Below, in pieces: positions 1 to 5,911 of a stretch of 12,317 nt of DNA. The position numbers and the translations under genes were made by a program. The notes under the pieces are model-generated. The model was not told the DNA's origin. It saw only the letters and a program-made list of their open reading frames with translations, and did not search any database. Source of the stretch: Candidatus Woesearchaeota archaeon. Its GTDB lineage: Archaea > Nanobdellota > Nanobdellia > Woesearchaeales > JAUUYB01. Positions within the stretch are counted from its first letter, which is position 1; the number at the start of each line of letters is the position of its first letter. The DNA lies in contig JAUUYB010000018.1 in assembly GCA_030590605.1 (NCBI GenBank), positions 1 through 12,317 of the forward strand, in the 5' to 3' direction.

Positions 1-1278
1 GATGGAGACGGGTATGGAGCAGGCGGGCTCTGCGCAGGGACAGATCCGGATGATACGGATAATACCATCTATACAGGCGCACCATGTTCATTTGATGTAT
101 GCTACAGCGGATCTACCATAGATGCGACTGGTGTCTGCTCTGGTGGAACATATATCTGTTCATCAGGCGGCGGCGGAGGCGGCGGCGGAGGCGGTTATCT
201 ACGTGTGGCTGTAGAAGAAGAGAATGATACCTGTGTCGAACGCTGGGTCTGCACGACGTATTCCAACTGCACGAAGGATGGCTACCAGACCAGGTCATGC
301 TATGAAGCCAACGAATGCGGGACGAACCTCAATCCAGATAATACCCGAAGGCTATGCGATTACCAGCCTCTAGTCGTGGACAGGCCTTCTTGTTATGACG
401 GAGTCCAGAACCAGGATGAGACAGAAATTGATTGCGGCGGCTCCTGCCCTGCGTGCCCTACATGTTATGATGGATTCCAGAACCAAGGAGAGATAGGTAT
501 AGACTGCGGCGGACCATGCGAGGAATGTCTTGAAATCGAACAACAATCTCCGATAATCATCATAAGGGACACATTCAAGAAATGGTTCATTCCGACAGCG
601 ATACTACTGCTGATTGCAGCTTTGATAGCAGGGTTCTTCTATCGCCGTTCAGCAGCACTTGAAGAGAAGGAGATCGAGGATTTCTGGGTCAAGGAAGAAG
701 CAGGAACCATCCTCTACTACAGAAAATTCAAGCAGAAAGTCTTTGATAAGCTTGTCCAACTGAGAGTATATGTCAGGAGCCAGATAATTGCAGGCAAGAA
801 ACCTGAAGAGATCAAGGAAGAGCTACTGAAGATGGGATGGAAGGAGACCATAGTCGAAGAAAGTTTCCTCCTGAACAAACTCGTGTCCCTTGAACTCTAT
901 GTCAAGGAAGAGCTATATAATGGAGTGCCGAAAGACAAGATCAAGTCTGATCTGATCACAGCAGGATGGCATGAATCAAGTATAGATGAGATATTCATGT
1001 TGAACACCCTCGTCCAGGTCGAGCTTTATATCAGGAAGAAGATCCAGCACGGCATGAACCCAGAGGATCTCAAGACTAACCTCCTGCAAGCAGGCTGGAA
1101 GACGGATACGGTCGCAGAGCTCTTTGAACTAAATATCCTCTTAGATCTCGAGGTCTACCTCAATAAACAGCTCTCAATGGGGATGAACGAGAAAGATATA
1201 ACGAAAAAGCTGGTCGATCTCGGCTGGTCCAAAGATGTCGTGGATGAGGCTATCCTTTTCTGTAGGCTGACAATTTAA
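1..1278 (+). CDS. Cys-rich membrane-anchored surface protein with four cytoplasmic 43-aa repeats (5' truncated)
   Basis: The reading frame is open from base 1, so the N-terminus lies outside the window; 425 residues are visible (numbered from base 1). Residues 1-30 are Asp/Gly-rich with a DPDDTDNT stretch resembling calcium-binding repeats. A run of ten Gly follows near residues 55-64. Residues 78-119 are Cys-rich and thrombospondin type 1-like (CxxxWxC, YSNC, QTRSC). Two near-identical CYDGxQNQxExxIDCGGxCxxC units occupy 131-152 and 155-176. A single membrane helix spans about 195-214, followed by basic YRR, which places the Cys-rich part outside and the tail inside. The tail (about 247-418) is four repeats with an exact 43-residue period: Tyr at 257, 300, 343 and 386, and Gly-Trp at 279, 322, 365 and 408. 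The role is unknown; a surface sensor or adhesin with an intracellular binding tail is plausible. The internal GTG at 205 is not the start, because the open frame and domain structure continue upstream of it. Confidence 0.85.
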   Translation, partial: DGDGYGAGGLCAGTDPDDTDNTIYTGAPCSFDVCYSGSTIDATGVCSGGTYICSSGGGGGGGGGGYLRVAVEEENDTCVERWVCTTYSNCTKDGYQTRSCYEANECGTNLNPDNTRRLCDYQPLVVDRPSCYDGVQNQDETEIDCGGSCPACPTCYDGFQNQGEIGIDCGGPCEECLEIEQQSPIIIIRDTFKKWFIPTAILLLIAALIAGFFYRRSAALEEKEIEDFWVKEEAGTILYYRKFKQKVFDKLVQLRVYVRSQIIAGKKPEEIKEELLKMGWKETIVEESFLLNKLVSLELYVKEELYNGVPKDKIKSDLITAGWHESSIDEIFMLNTLVQVELYIRKKIQHGMNPEDLKTNLLQAGWKTDTVAELFELNILLDLEVYLNKQLSMGMNEKDITKKLVDLGWSKDVVDEAILFCRLTI

Positions 1279-1286
1279 TTGAATGC

Positions 1287-1293
1287 TTTTTTT
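1287..1293 (+). terminator. T-run terminator after the surface-protein gene
   Basis: Seven consecutive T residues begin 9 nt after the stop codon at 1276-1278, in an AT-rich stretch. Archaeal RNA polymerase commonly terminates at such oligo-T runs. No strong hairpin precedes it. Confidence 0.45.
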
Positions 1294-1351
1294 GTTTATT
1301 ATGTTGATGCAATGAAAGAGTAGATTAAACCCTCACGTCGACAATGTAGTA

Positions 1352-1360
1352 AAATATAAA
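1352..1360 (+). promoter_or_regulatory. TATA box of the KH-top6B-top6A operon
   Basis: AAATATAAA is centred at about 1356, 29 nt before the ATG at 1385. Archaeal transcription starts roughly 25 nt downstream of the TATA centre, so the message would start within a few bases of the ATG and be leaderless or nearly so. No Shine-Dalgarno motif lies before 1385, which agrees. Confidence 0.6.
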
Positions 1361-1384
1361 AAGGGTCATTGAATCCGTTTGTCT

Positions 1385-2008
1385 ATGGGAGACGAAGTAT
1401 TCAGATATGACCTGAAAATACCTAAGGAAAGGGTCGCTGTCCTTATCGGTAAGAGCGGTAAGGTAAAAGATGAGATAGAATCTTTTGCAAAGATAAAGGT
1501 CGATGTAGACAGCAAAGAAGGAGAGATATTCATCACAGGGAAAGACCCTATCACCCTCTACGCTTCAAAGGAAGTCATCCAAGCGATAGCAAGAGGATTC
1601 AATCCAGAGATAGCGATGCTTCTTTTCAAGCAGGATTATGGATTTGAACTCATCAATATACTAGACTTCGCCAGGACGAAGAATGATATGATCCGGTTGA
1701 AAGGAAGGATCATCGGTACTGAAGGGAAAAGCAGAGCAGTGATCGAACAGTTGACAGAGACATATATAAGCGTCTATGGCAAGACCATAGGTCTCATCGG
1801 AGAGCTTGATCTGTTACCTGTTGCCAGGAAAGCTATAGAGATGCTTCTTGAAGGGAGCCAGCATGCCAATGTCTTCAAGTTCCTTGAAAGAAAAAGACGG
1901 TCATTTCGTGTGCATGAAGACATCGAAATCAGAGAAGACGCGAAGAAATACAAAGAGATGATAGATAATGGAGAAACAAAGCAGCCTAATGGAGGGGCAG
2001 ACAGGTAA
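1385..2008 (+). CDS. KH-domain RNA-binding protein, archaeal Krr1/Dim2 (Pno1) type
   Basis: This 207-aa protein has two KH folds. KH1 (about 10-70) carries the RNA-binding GxxG loop as IGKSGK at 21-26, and KH2 (about 100-172) carries GTEG at 111-114. The length, the two-KH layout and the basic FLERKRR stretch (166-172) match the universal archaeal relatives of eukaryotic Dim2/Pno1 and Krr1, which bind 16S rRNA during small-subunit maturation, often with Nob1. The C-terminal 25 residues are charged and probably flexible. The open frame extends to a TTG at 1379, but ATG 1385 is preferred because the TATA box places the transcript start at about 1381. The gene overlaps top6B by 41 nt. KH and topoisomerase VI genes being neighbours is a known archaeal arrangement; the RIO1 kinase gene often found upstream is replaced here by an unrelated surface-protein gene. 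Confidence 0.88.
   Translation: MGDEVFRYDLKIPKERVAVLIGKSGKVKDEIESFAKIKVDVDSKEGEIFITGKDPITLYASKEVIQAIARGFNPEIAMLLFKQDYGFELINILDFARTKNDMIRLKGRIIGTEGKSRAVIEQLTETYISVYGKTIGLIGELDLLPVARKAIEMLLEGSQHANVFKFLERKRRSFRVHEDIEIREDAKKYKEMIDNGETKQPNGGADR
1955..1962 (+). promoter_or_regulatory. Shine-Dalgarno site inside the KH gene, sets the top6B start
   Basis: GAGATGAT resembles the archaeal GGAGGTGAT consensus and ends 5 nt before ATG 1968. It supports 1968 over the alternative in-frame ATG at 1989 and suggests that top6B translation is coupled to the KH gene. Confidence 0.5.
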
Positions 2009-3656
2009 GACGATAGCCCATGATCTCGCTAAGAAGCAACGGGACATAGGGGTCGCAGAGTTCTTTTCAAGAAACCGACATCTGCTCGGATTTGATAACA
2101 AACGGAAAGCCTTGATGACCACTATCAAGGAAGCTGTCGATAACTCCTTAGACGCCTGTGAAGAGGCAAGGATACTTCCAGAGATATTCGTAGAAGTAAT
2201 CGAGATGGGAGAGGATAGGTATCGGGTCATCGTAGAAGACAACGGACCAGGAATCCTGAAGAGTGAGGTACCTAAGATATTCGCGAAGCTCCTCTACGGC
2301 TCTAAATTCCATTCGATGAAACAGAGCAGGGGCCAACAGGGAATCGGAATAAGCGCTTCTGTCATGTATGGCCAGCTCACTACAGGAAGAGCAGCTAAAA
2401 TCAGGACTCGGATCTCCAAGAATAAAGCCGCACTTTTCTATAAAGTCAAGATAAATACCAAGAAGAACATTCCAGATACGACAGAACCTCAGGAAGTCGA
2501 TTGGGGTGACAAGGAACACGGCACTAAGATCGAGATCGATCTTGAAGCAACTTATCTAGGGGGAAACCAGTCCATTGATGAATACATCAAGGAGACTGCA
2601 ATAACAAATCCACATGCCACAATCATCTACACCAATCCTAAGGCACAGCAAATCGACTTCATCCGGGTCGTCGACAAACTGCCTGTAGAACCAAAGGAAA
2701 TCAAGCCCCATCCATACGGAGTAGAGATCGGGGCTCTCCAAGATATGTTAAAGGGCACAGACTCACGTACACTTCAGGCATTTCTGACAAGCGAATTCAC
2801 AAGGGTAGGAGCGGGTACTGCCAAACTGATCTGTGAGAACTCTGCACTTCTACCGAATGCCAGCCCGAAGAGGTTATCGAGAGAGCAAGTAGAACAATTG
2901 ATGAACGGAATCAAGAAGACAAAAATCATCAATCCTCCAACAGATTGCCTGTCTCCTATCACTGCAGCAGATCTGGAAAAAGGTCTCAGAAAAGAAGTCA
3001 ATGCGGAATTCTACTGCTCAAGCACACGCCCACCTTCAGTATACAGAGGGAATCCATTTATCATCGAAGTCGGCATGGCATATGGCGGGGCTTTAGAAAC
3101 AGACGGGTCTATGAAACTCATAAGGTTCGCTAACAGAGTTCCGCTACTCTTTCAGCAAGGTGCATGTGCGGTGACCAAATCAGTACTTGCAACAGCCTGG
3201 AGGAACTATGGGTTATCACAAAGCAAAGGCGCGCTTCCTACAGGCCCGCTTGTAGTCGCTATCCACATAGCTAGCGTCTGGGTGCCGTTCACTTCAGAAT
3301 CTAAAGAGGCTATCGCCCATTATCCTGAAATCATCAAGGAAATCAAGCTTGCAATCCAAGACTGCGGCAGGAAACTCGGAAGCTATGTCAACAAGAAGAA
3401 AAGGATACAAGTCGAAGGCAAGAAGCGTGACTATATCACCACTTACATACCTTTTGTCTCTGATGCGCTCAAAGAGATCCTGGAACTCACTGATGACGAC
3501 AAAGCGAAGATCGAAGAGAACCTGTCAGTCATCCTCGAGAAAACCAGAGGGAAACTTGAGGATATGAAGTTCGATCCCACAAAGAGTGAAGATTATGATG
3601 AAAACCTGGCGAACATAGGCAAGGGGGAAACAGAAGATGGAAAAGAAGAAGAATAA
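1968..3656 (+). CDS. top6B: DNA topoisomerase VI subunit B (GHKL ATPase)
   Basis: This 562-aa protein is the ATP-binding subunit of the type IIB topoisomerase. In an A2B2 complex, ATP binding dimerises the B subunits and drives DNA passage through the break made by subunit A, relaxing and decatenating DNA. The Bergerat fold is complete: KEAVDNSLDA at 54-63 (catalytic Glu55, Mg-binding Asn59), DNGPGI at 91-96, and the ATP-lid motif RGQQGIG at 121-127. A helix-two-turn-helix region follows (MLKGTDSRTLQAFL onward). The transducer domain contains PFTSESKEAIA, whose Lys is the expected switch lysine contacting the nucleotide. Length is normal for the family. The conserved alignment begins near Ala-Lys-Lys (residue 21), so an ATG at 1989 is also possible, but the Shine-Dalgarno spacing favours 1968. 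It overlaps top6A by 20 nt, consistent with coupled synthesis of the two subunits. Confidence 0.96.
   Translation: MEKQSSLMEGQTGKTIAHDLAKKQRDIGVAEFFSRNRHLLGFDNKRKALMTTIKEAVDNSLDACEEARILPEIFVEVIEMGEDRYRVIVEDNGPGILKSEVPKIFAKLLYGSKFHSMKQSRGQQGIGISASVMYGQLTTGRAAKIRTRISKNKAALFYKVKINTKKNIPDTTEPQEVDWGDKEHGTKIEIDLEATYLGGNQSIDEYIKETAITNPHATIIYTNPKAQQIDFIRVVDKLPVEPKEIKPHPYGVEIGALQDMLKGTDSRTLQAFLTSEFTRVGAGTAKLICENSALLPNASPKRLSREQVEQLMNGIKKTKIINPPTDCLSPITAADLEKGLRKEVNAEFYCSSTRPPSVYRGNPFIIEVGMAYGGALETDGSMKLIRFANRVPLLFQQGACAVTKSVLATAWRNYGLSQSKGALPTGPLVVAIHIASVWVPFTSESKEAIAHYPEIIKEIKLAIQDCGRKLGSYVNKKKRIQVEGKKRDYITTYIPFVSDALKEILELTDDDKAKIEENLSVILEKTRGKLEDMKFDPTKSEDYDENLANIGKGETEDGKEEE
3623..3628 (+). promoter_or_regulatory. 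Shine-Dalgarno site for top6A
   Basis: GGGGGA lies 8 nt upstream of ATG 3637, inside the last codons of top6B. It is purine-rich and suitably spaced and fixes the top6A start. Confidence 0.4.
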
Positions 3657-4734
3657 CCTGGTCCTCGACAAAGTGGATGAGCTATCAAATGATATATACA
3701 CTGATATCCTGAAAGACGTCCAGCCTACACTATCATCTCCACTTAGATCGCTCTCAAATGTCAACTATGATGAGGAAAAAGGTTTCTTTGAACTGAACGG
3801 AAAGATGAAGTCAAGGACACTTACTGCATCTACAGTCAAATCCTTCGCACAATCGCTTCTCATGATGAATGAGTCGAAGAAACTCGTAGTTAGCTCTGAT
3901 ATCGCGACGAAGAGGGAGATGTACTACATATCGAAGAACTGGGGAGACGCAATGTTCCATGAACAGCCGGAGTCAGATTCTGTAATGGACGACATCGAAG
4001 CGATGCTTGCAGTCAACAGAGAGCAGATGGGATTCATCCCTGAAGAAAAAGGGGGAGATGTCGCAGGAAAGCTCACAGTCATCGATAAAGATGCAGATAC
4101 CGGAAAAGAACTCAAGATCGACTGCACAAAATTCGGGTCAGGAGCATACTCTGTTCCGTCATCTGTTGAGGAGTTACAGTTCGAGACAAAGGCAGATTTC
4201 ATCCTTGCGATAGAGACAGCGGGTATGTTTCAAAGATTGGTCAAGCATAATTTCTGGAAGAAGAAGAACTGTATCCTGATTTCACTTGGAGGCGTCCCTA
4301 CGAGAAGCTGCCGTCGGTTCATAAGGAAGCTATCTGATTCAGCTAAATTACCAGTGTATGCGTTTACAGACGGCGATCCATATGGGTGGTTGAACATATA
4401 TCGTACACTGAAAGTCGGTTCGGGTAATGCAGCTCATATCAATAAGTTCTTCTGCGTTCCGAATGCTAAATTCTTCGGGATCACTGCCCAGGACATCGTC
4501 GACTATAAGTTACCTACACATCCTTTGAAAGATGTGGACATCAAGAGGATAAAAGACGGCATCAAGAACGATCCATTCGTCAAGCACCACAAACCCTGGC
4601 AGAGATGCCTGAATGATCTTGTCAAGATGAAGAAAAGGGCAGAGCAGCAGGCTTTGGCTAAATATGGATTGAACTTCGTGATATCTGATTATCTGCCTAA
4701 GAAATTGGCTGACCCTAAGACATGGTTACCTTGA
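3637..4734 (+). CDS. top6A: DNA topoisomerase VI subunit A (Spo11-like)
   Basis: This 365-aa protein is the DNA-cleaving subunit of topoisomerase VI and a homologue of meiotic Spo11. The winged-helix (5Y-CAP) domain contains TKREMYYISKN at 91-101; Tyr97 corresponds to the catalytic tyrosine that forms the 5'-phosphotyrosyl link. It is followed by the family motif EQPESD (109-114). The Toprim domain is complete: Glu193 in AIETAGM and the DGDPYGW acidic pair at Asp245/Asp247 bind magnesium. GSGNAAH and PNAKFFGIT are typical downstream Toprim segments. All key residues are present and the length is normal, so the enzyme should be active. It is the last gene of the KH-top6B-top6A operon; no clear terminator hairpin follows, but T-rich sequence lies at 4766-4771. 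Confidence 0.96.
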   Translation: MEKKKNNLVLDKVDELSNDIYTDILKDVQPTLSSPLRSLSNVNYDEEKGFFELNGKMKSRTLTASTVKSFAQSLLMMNESKKLVVSSDIATKREMYYISKNWGDAMFHEQPESDSVMDDIEAMLAVNREQMGFIPEEKGGDVAGKLTVIDKDADTGKELKIDCTKFGSGAYSVPSSVEELQFETKADFILAIETAGMFQRLVKHNFWKKKNCILISLGGVPTRSCRRFIRKLSDSAKLPVYAFTDGDPYGWLNIYRTLKVGSGNAAHINKFFCVPNAKFFGITAQDIVDYKLPTHPLKDVDIKRIKDGIKNDPFVKHHKPWQRCLNDLVKMKKRAEQQALAKYGLNFVISDYLPKKLADPKTWLP

Positions 4735-4750
4735 CAATAACTAGAAAAAA

Positions 4751-4760
4751 TATATAAATA
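4751..4760 (+). promoter_or_regulatory. TATA box of the 109-aa membrane-protein gene
   Basis: TATATAAATA is centred 28 nt before ATG 4784 and predicts a leaderless or near-leaderless transcript. No Shine-Dalgarno site is present. Confidence 0.6.
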
Positions 4761-4783
4761 AAAACTTTTTTAGTATAGTCAAT

Positions 4784-5113
4784 ATGGGGAAAATCAAAAA
4801 AAGGGCATACTCTTCAACAATCGGCAAATTTTTGGATCTTTTCTACGGGTTCTTCCTGAATCTGGGCATCAGCATAATCTGGGCATCTTTCCCGCTCTTT
4901 ATCTTTGTTGTCATAGATTCTATGATCGGTATTTTCAGTTTTGGGATAATGATAGTCCTCTTATTTCTTTTTGAAACAAAAGTATTGGGATATACCAAAG
5001 AACGGCGAAATTTTTTTTATCAAGGATTTTTCGGGGGGGTCATATTTTCTATACTTACAGTCATCGCAGTGTTTTTTTTCATATTTTTTTCATTACTCAG
5101 CCATTTCTTATAA
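4784..5113 (+). CDS. Small three-helix membrane protein, unknown function
   Basis: The family is not recognised. The 109-aa protein has a basic N-terminus (MGKIKKRAYSS) and about three hydrophobic helices at roughly 17-44, 45-64 and 80-107, with a charged loop KVLGYTKERRNF (66-77). It is very rich in Phe and Ile. Its coding DNA is unlike its neighbours: between 5011 and 5090 there are runs of T8, G7, T8 and T7. Support for it being real comes from the well-placed TATA box, the ATG position and coherent membrane topology. The positive N-terminus suggests a cytoplasmic start. The intergenic gap to the next gene is 61 bp and contains that gene's own promoter, so the two are probably not one operon. 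Confidence 0.6.
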   Translation: MGKIKKRAYSSTIGKFLDLFYGFFLNLGISIIWASFPLFIFVVIDSMIGIFSFGIMIVLLFLFETKVLGYTKERRNFFYQGFFGGVIFSILTVIAVFFFIFFSLLSHFL

Positions 5114-5144
5114 TTTTCCCCTTGCACCAACATCCGACTAAACA

Positions 5145-5154
5145 TTTATATACC
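5145..5154 (+). promoter_or_regulatory. TATA box of the 134-aa membrane-protein gene
   Basis: TTTATATACC is centred about 25 nt upstream of ATG 5175, so the transcript should begin essentially at the start codon. Confidence 0.6.
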
Positions 5155-5174
5155 TTTTTTCAATCTTATCTTTG

Positions 5175-5579
5175 ATGGCGAAGAAAAAGGTGAAAAAGAA
5201 TACACTGTTTTTCACTAAGAGGAAGAAAGAGAAAATCAAGGCGCATATCAAGAAAGATGTCAACATCAATACATATAACAAGTATCTTTGGGTGTTTGAG
5301 ACCATCCTCCTTGTGGGTGCTGTAGAAGAGTTCATAGAAGGGAAAGTGGTGGCACTTGATATCGATTTCAATCTCAATGTGATACTAGTCATGCTTCTCG
5401 TAGGTACTGCATTCACGCTCGCAGTCAGGTTCACTGAACCGCTTTTCAAGAAAAGTGTCACATTACTCGTCCGTATCCGGGAGAGCAAGGCACTTCGAGT
5501 GGCACTTCATGCATCGATCCTGTTTGGGCTGTTCCTGCTCTATTCTTGGGTGTATTTTGACACTATATTGTTGAATTGA
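5175..5579 (+). CDS. Small membrane protein with Lys-rich N-terminus, unknown function
   Basis: The 134-aa product is not recognised. Residues 1-36 are strongly basic (MAKKKVKKNT, TKRKKEKIKAHIKK). Hydrophobic segments follow at about 37-54, 66-85 and 109-128, giving a probable three-helix membrane protein with the Lys-rich tail in the cytoplasm. Acidic residues lie between helices one and two (EEFIEGK, DIDF). The frame also opens at a TTG at 5172, but ATG 5175 fits the TATA-to-start spacing. A cytoplasmic Lys-rich tail could contact nucleic acid or acidic lipids; that is only inference. It is followed 20 nt later by a structured RNA candidate. Confidence 0.7.
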   Translation: MAKKKVKKNTLFFTKRKKEKIKAHIKKDVNINTYNKYLWVFETILLVGAVEEFIEGKVVALDIDFNLNVILVMLLVGTAFTLAVRFTEPLFKKSVTLLVRIRESKALRVALHASILFGLFLLYSWVYFDTILLN

Positions 5580-5601
5580 ATACTTTTTAGATAATTTTAA
5601 T

Positions 5602-5698
5602 GTACGCTTCAGCATCGCAGCCACCAATGACGGCAGACGGTCATGTTCCATGCCCTACGGCTGACCTGCGTCAGTGGCAGCGAAGCTTACGCTTTTTT
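5602..5698 (+). ncRNA. Putative structured small RNA with T-run terminator
   Basis: The sequence folds into one long imperfect hairpin. The closing stem pairs 5602-5610 with 5682-5690 (8 of 9 pairs, one C/U mismatch). After an internal loop, 5620-5624 pairs with 5674-5678. After a 3-nt CAA bulge, 5628-5632 pairs with 5669-5673, then 5634-5636 with 5666-5668, and 5640-5643 with 5662-5665, leaving an 18-nt loop. Six T residues at 5693-5698 end it. It is visibly richer in G and C than its flanks, as structured archaeal RNAs tend to be. It is not a tRNA (no TTCRA arm), lacks box C/D pairs in proper position, has no 3' ACA as an H/ACA guide would, and is far too short for SRP or RNase P RNA. A long 3'-UTR terminator of the upstream gene is the main alternative. 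The transcript start is uncertain; weak TATA-like sequences lie at 5562-5570 and 5583-5592. Confidence 0.42.
5693..5698 (+). terminator. T6 run ending the putative small RNA
   Basis: Six T residues follow the closing stem by 2 nt and would terminate archaeal transcription of the structured RNA or of the upstream gene. Confidence 0.45.
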
Positions 5699-5712
5699 AG
5701 GGGTTGATTATA

Positions 5713-5729
5713 CCGAAAGCCTTATAAAT
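5713..5729 (+). promoter_or_regulatory. BRE plus TATA promoter of the 5S rRNA gene
   Basis: CCGAAAGC (BRE-like, 5713-5720) abuts CTTATAAAT (5721-5729). The TATA centre is 26 nt from the predicted 5S 5' end at 5751, the expected archaeal spacing. It is one of the best-formed promoters in the window. Confidence 0.75.
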
Positions 5730-5750
5730 GAAACTGGGTTCTTAGGATAT

Positions 5751-5863
5751 GGACGGTCAAAGCGGTCTGGTCCTACCCGAACCCATTTCGAACTCGGAAG
5801 TCAAACAGACCCACGTTCTGTATTGTACTGTACTCACGTACGGGAACTGCAGATCGCTGTCCA
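5751..5863 (+). rRNA. rrf: 5S ribosomal RNA, stand-alone gene
   Basis: The conserved loop C region ACCCATTTCGAACTCGGAAG (5780-5799) is diagnostic. Helix I pairs 5751-5757 with 5856-5862. Helix II pairs GGTCTG (5764-5769) with CAGACC (5806-5811). Helix V pairs 5818-5822 with 5848-5852, and a terminal hairpin GTAC-loop-GTAC lies at 5830-5841. The length of about 112 nt is slightly short. Ends are placed from helix I and may be off by a few bases. No 16S or 23S gene is adjacent, so this 5S is transcribed alone from its own promoter and ends at a T8 run, as in lineages with unlinked rRNA genes. Confidence 0.93.
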
Positions 5864-5866
5864 CCC

Positions 5867-5874
5867 TTTTTTTT
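5867..5874 (+). terminator. T8 terminator of 5S rRNA
   Basis: Eight consecutive T residues begin 4 nt after helix I closes, immediately downstream of the mature 5S 3' end. Confidence 0.7.
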
Positions 5875-5880
5875 CAACAC

Positions 5881-5890
5881 TTTTTTAAAT
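5881..5890 (+). promoter_or_regulatory. TATA box of the radical SAM gene
   Basis: TTTTTTAAAT is centred 26 nt before ATG 5912, predicting a leaderless transcript. The same T run could also act as a second terminator for the 5S gene. Confidence 0.5.
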
Positions 5891-5911
5891 CAATTCTCAT
5901 TTTTAGGAACT

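Noticed and set aside
391..525. CRISPR-like direct repeats
   Set aside because: The two similar stretches encode duplicated CYDG protein units in frame and have no spacers.
1379..1384. TTG start for the KH protein, two codons upstream
   Set aside because: The TATA box at 1352-1360 places the transcript start at about 1381, downstream of the TTG; ATG 1385 fits.
2148..2519. 123-codon minus-strand frame inside top6B
   Set aside because: It is antisense to the conserved GHKL ATPase region; the open frame follows from the codon bias of top6B and encodes nothing recognisable.
5602..5698. tRNA, C/D box or H/ACA guide identity for the structured RNA
   Set aside because: There is no T-arm consensus; ATGA and CTGA words occur but without flanking C/D terminal pairing; no ACA lies at the 3' end.
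5643..5888. Open frames of 81 and 110 codons on the plus strand across 5643-6081
   Set aside because: They run through the structured RNA candidate, the 5S rRNA and the start of the radical SAM gene, with no promoter, ribosome-binding site or protein-like composition of their own.
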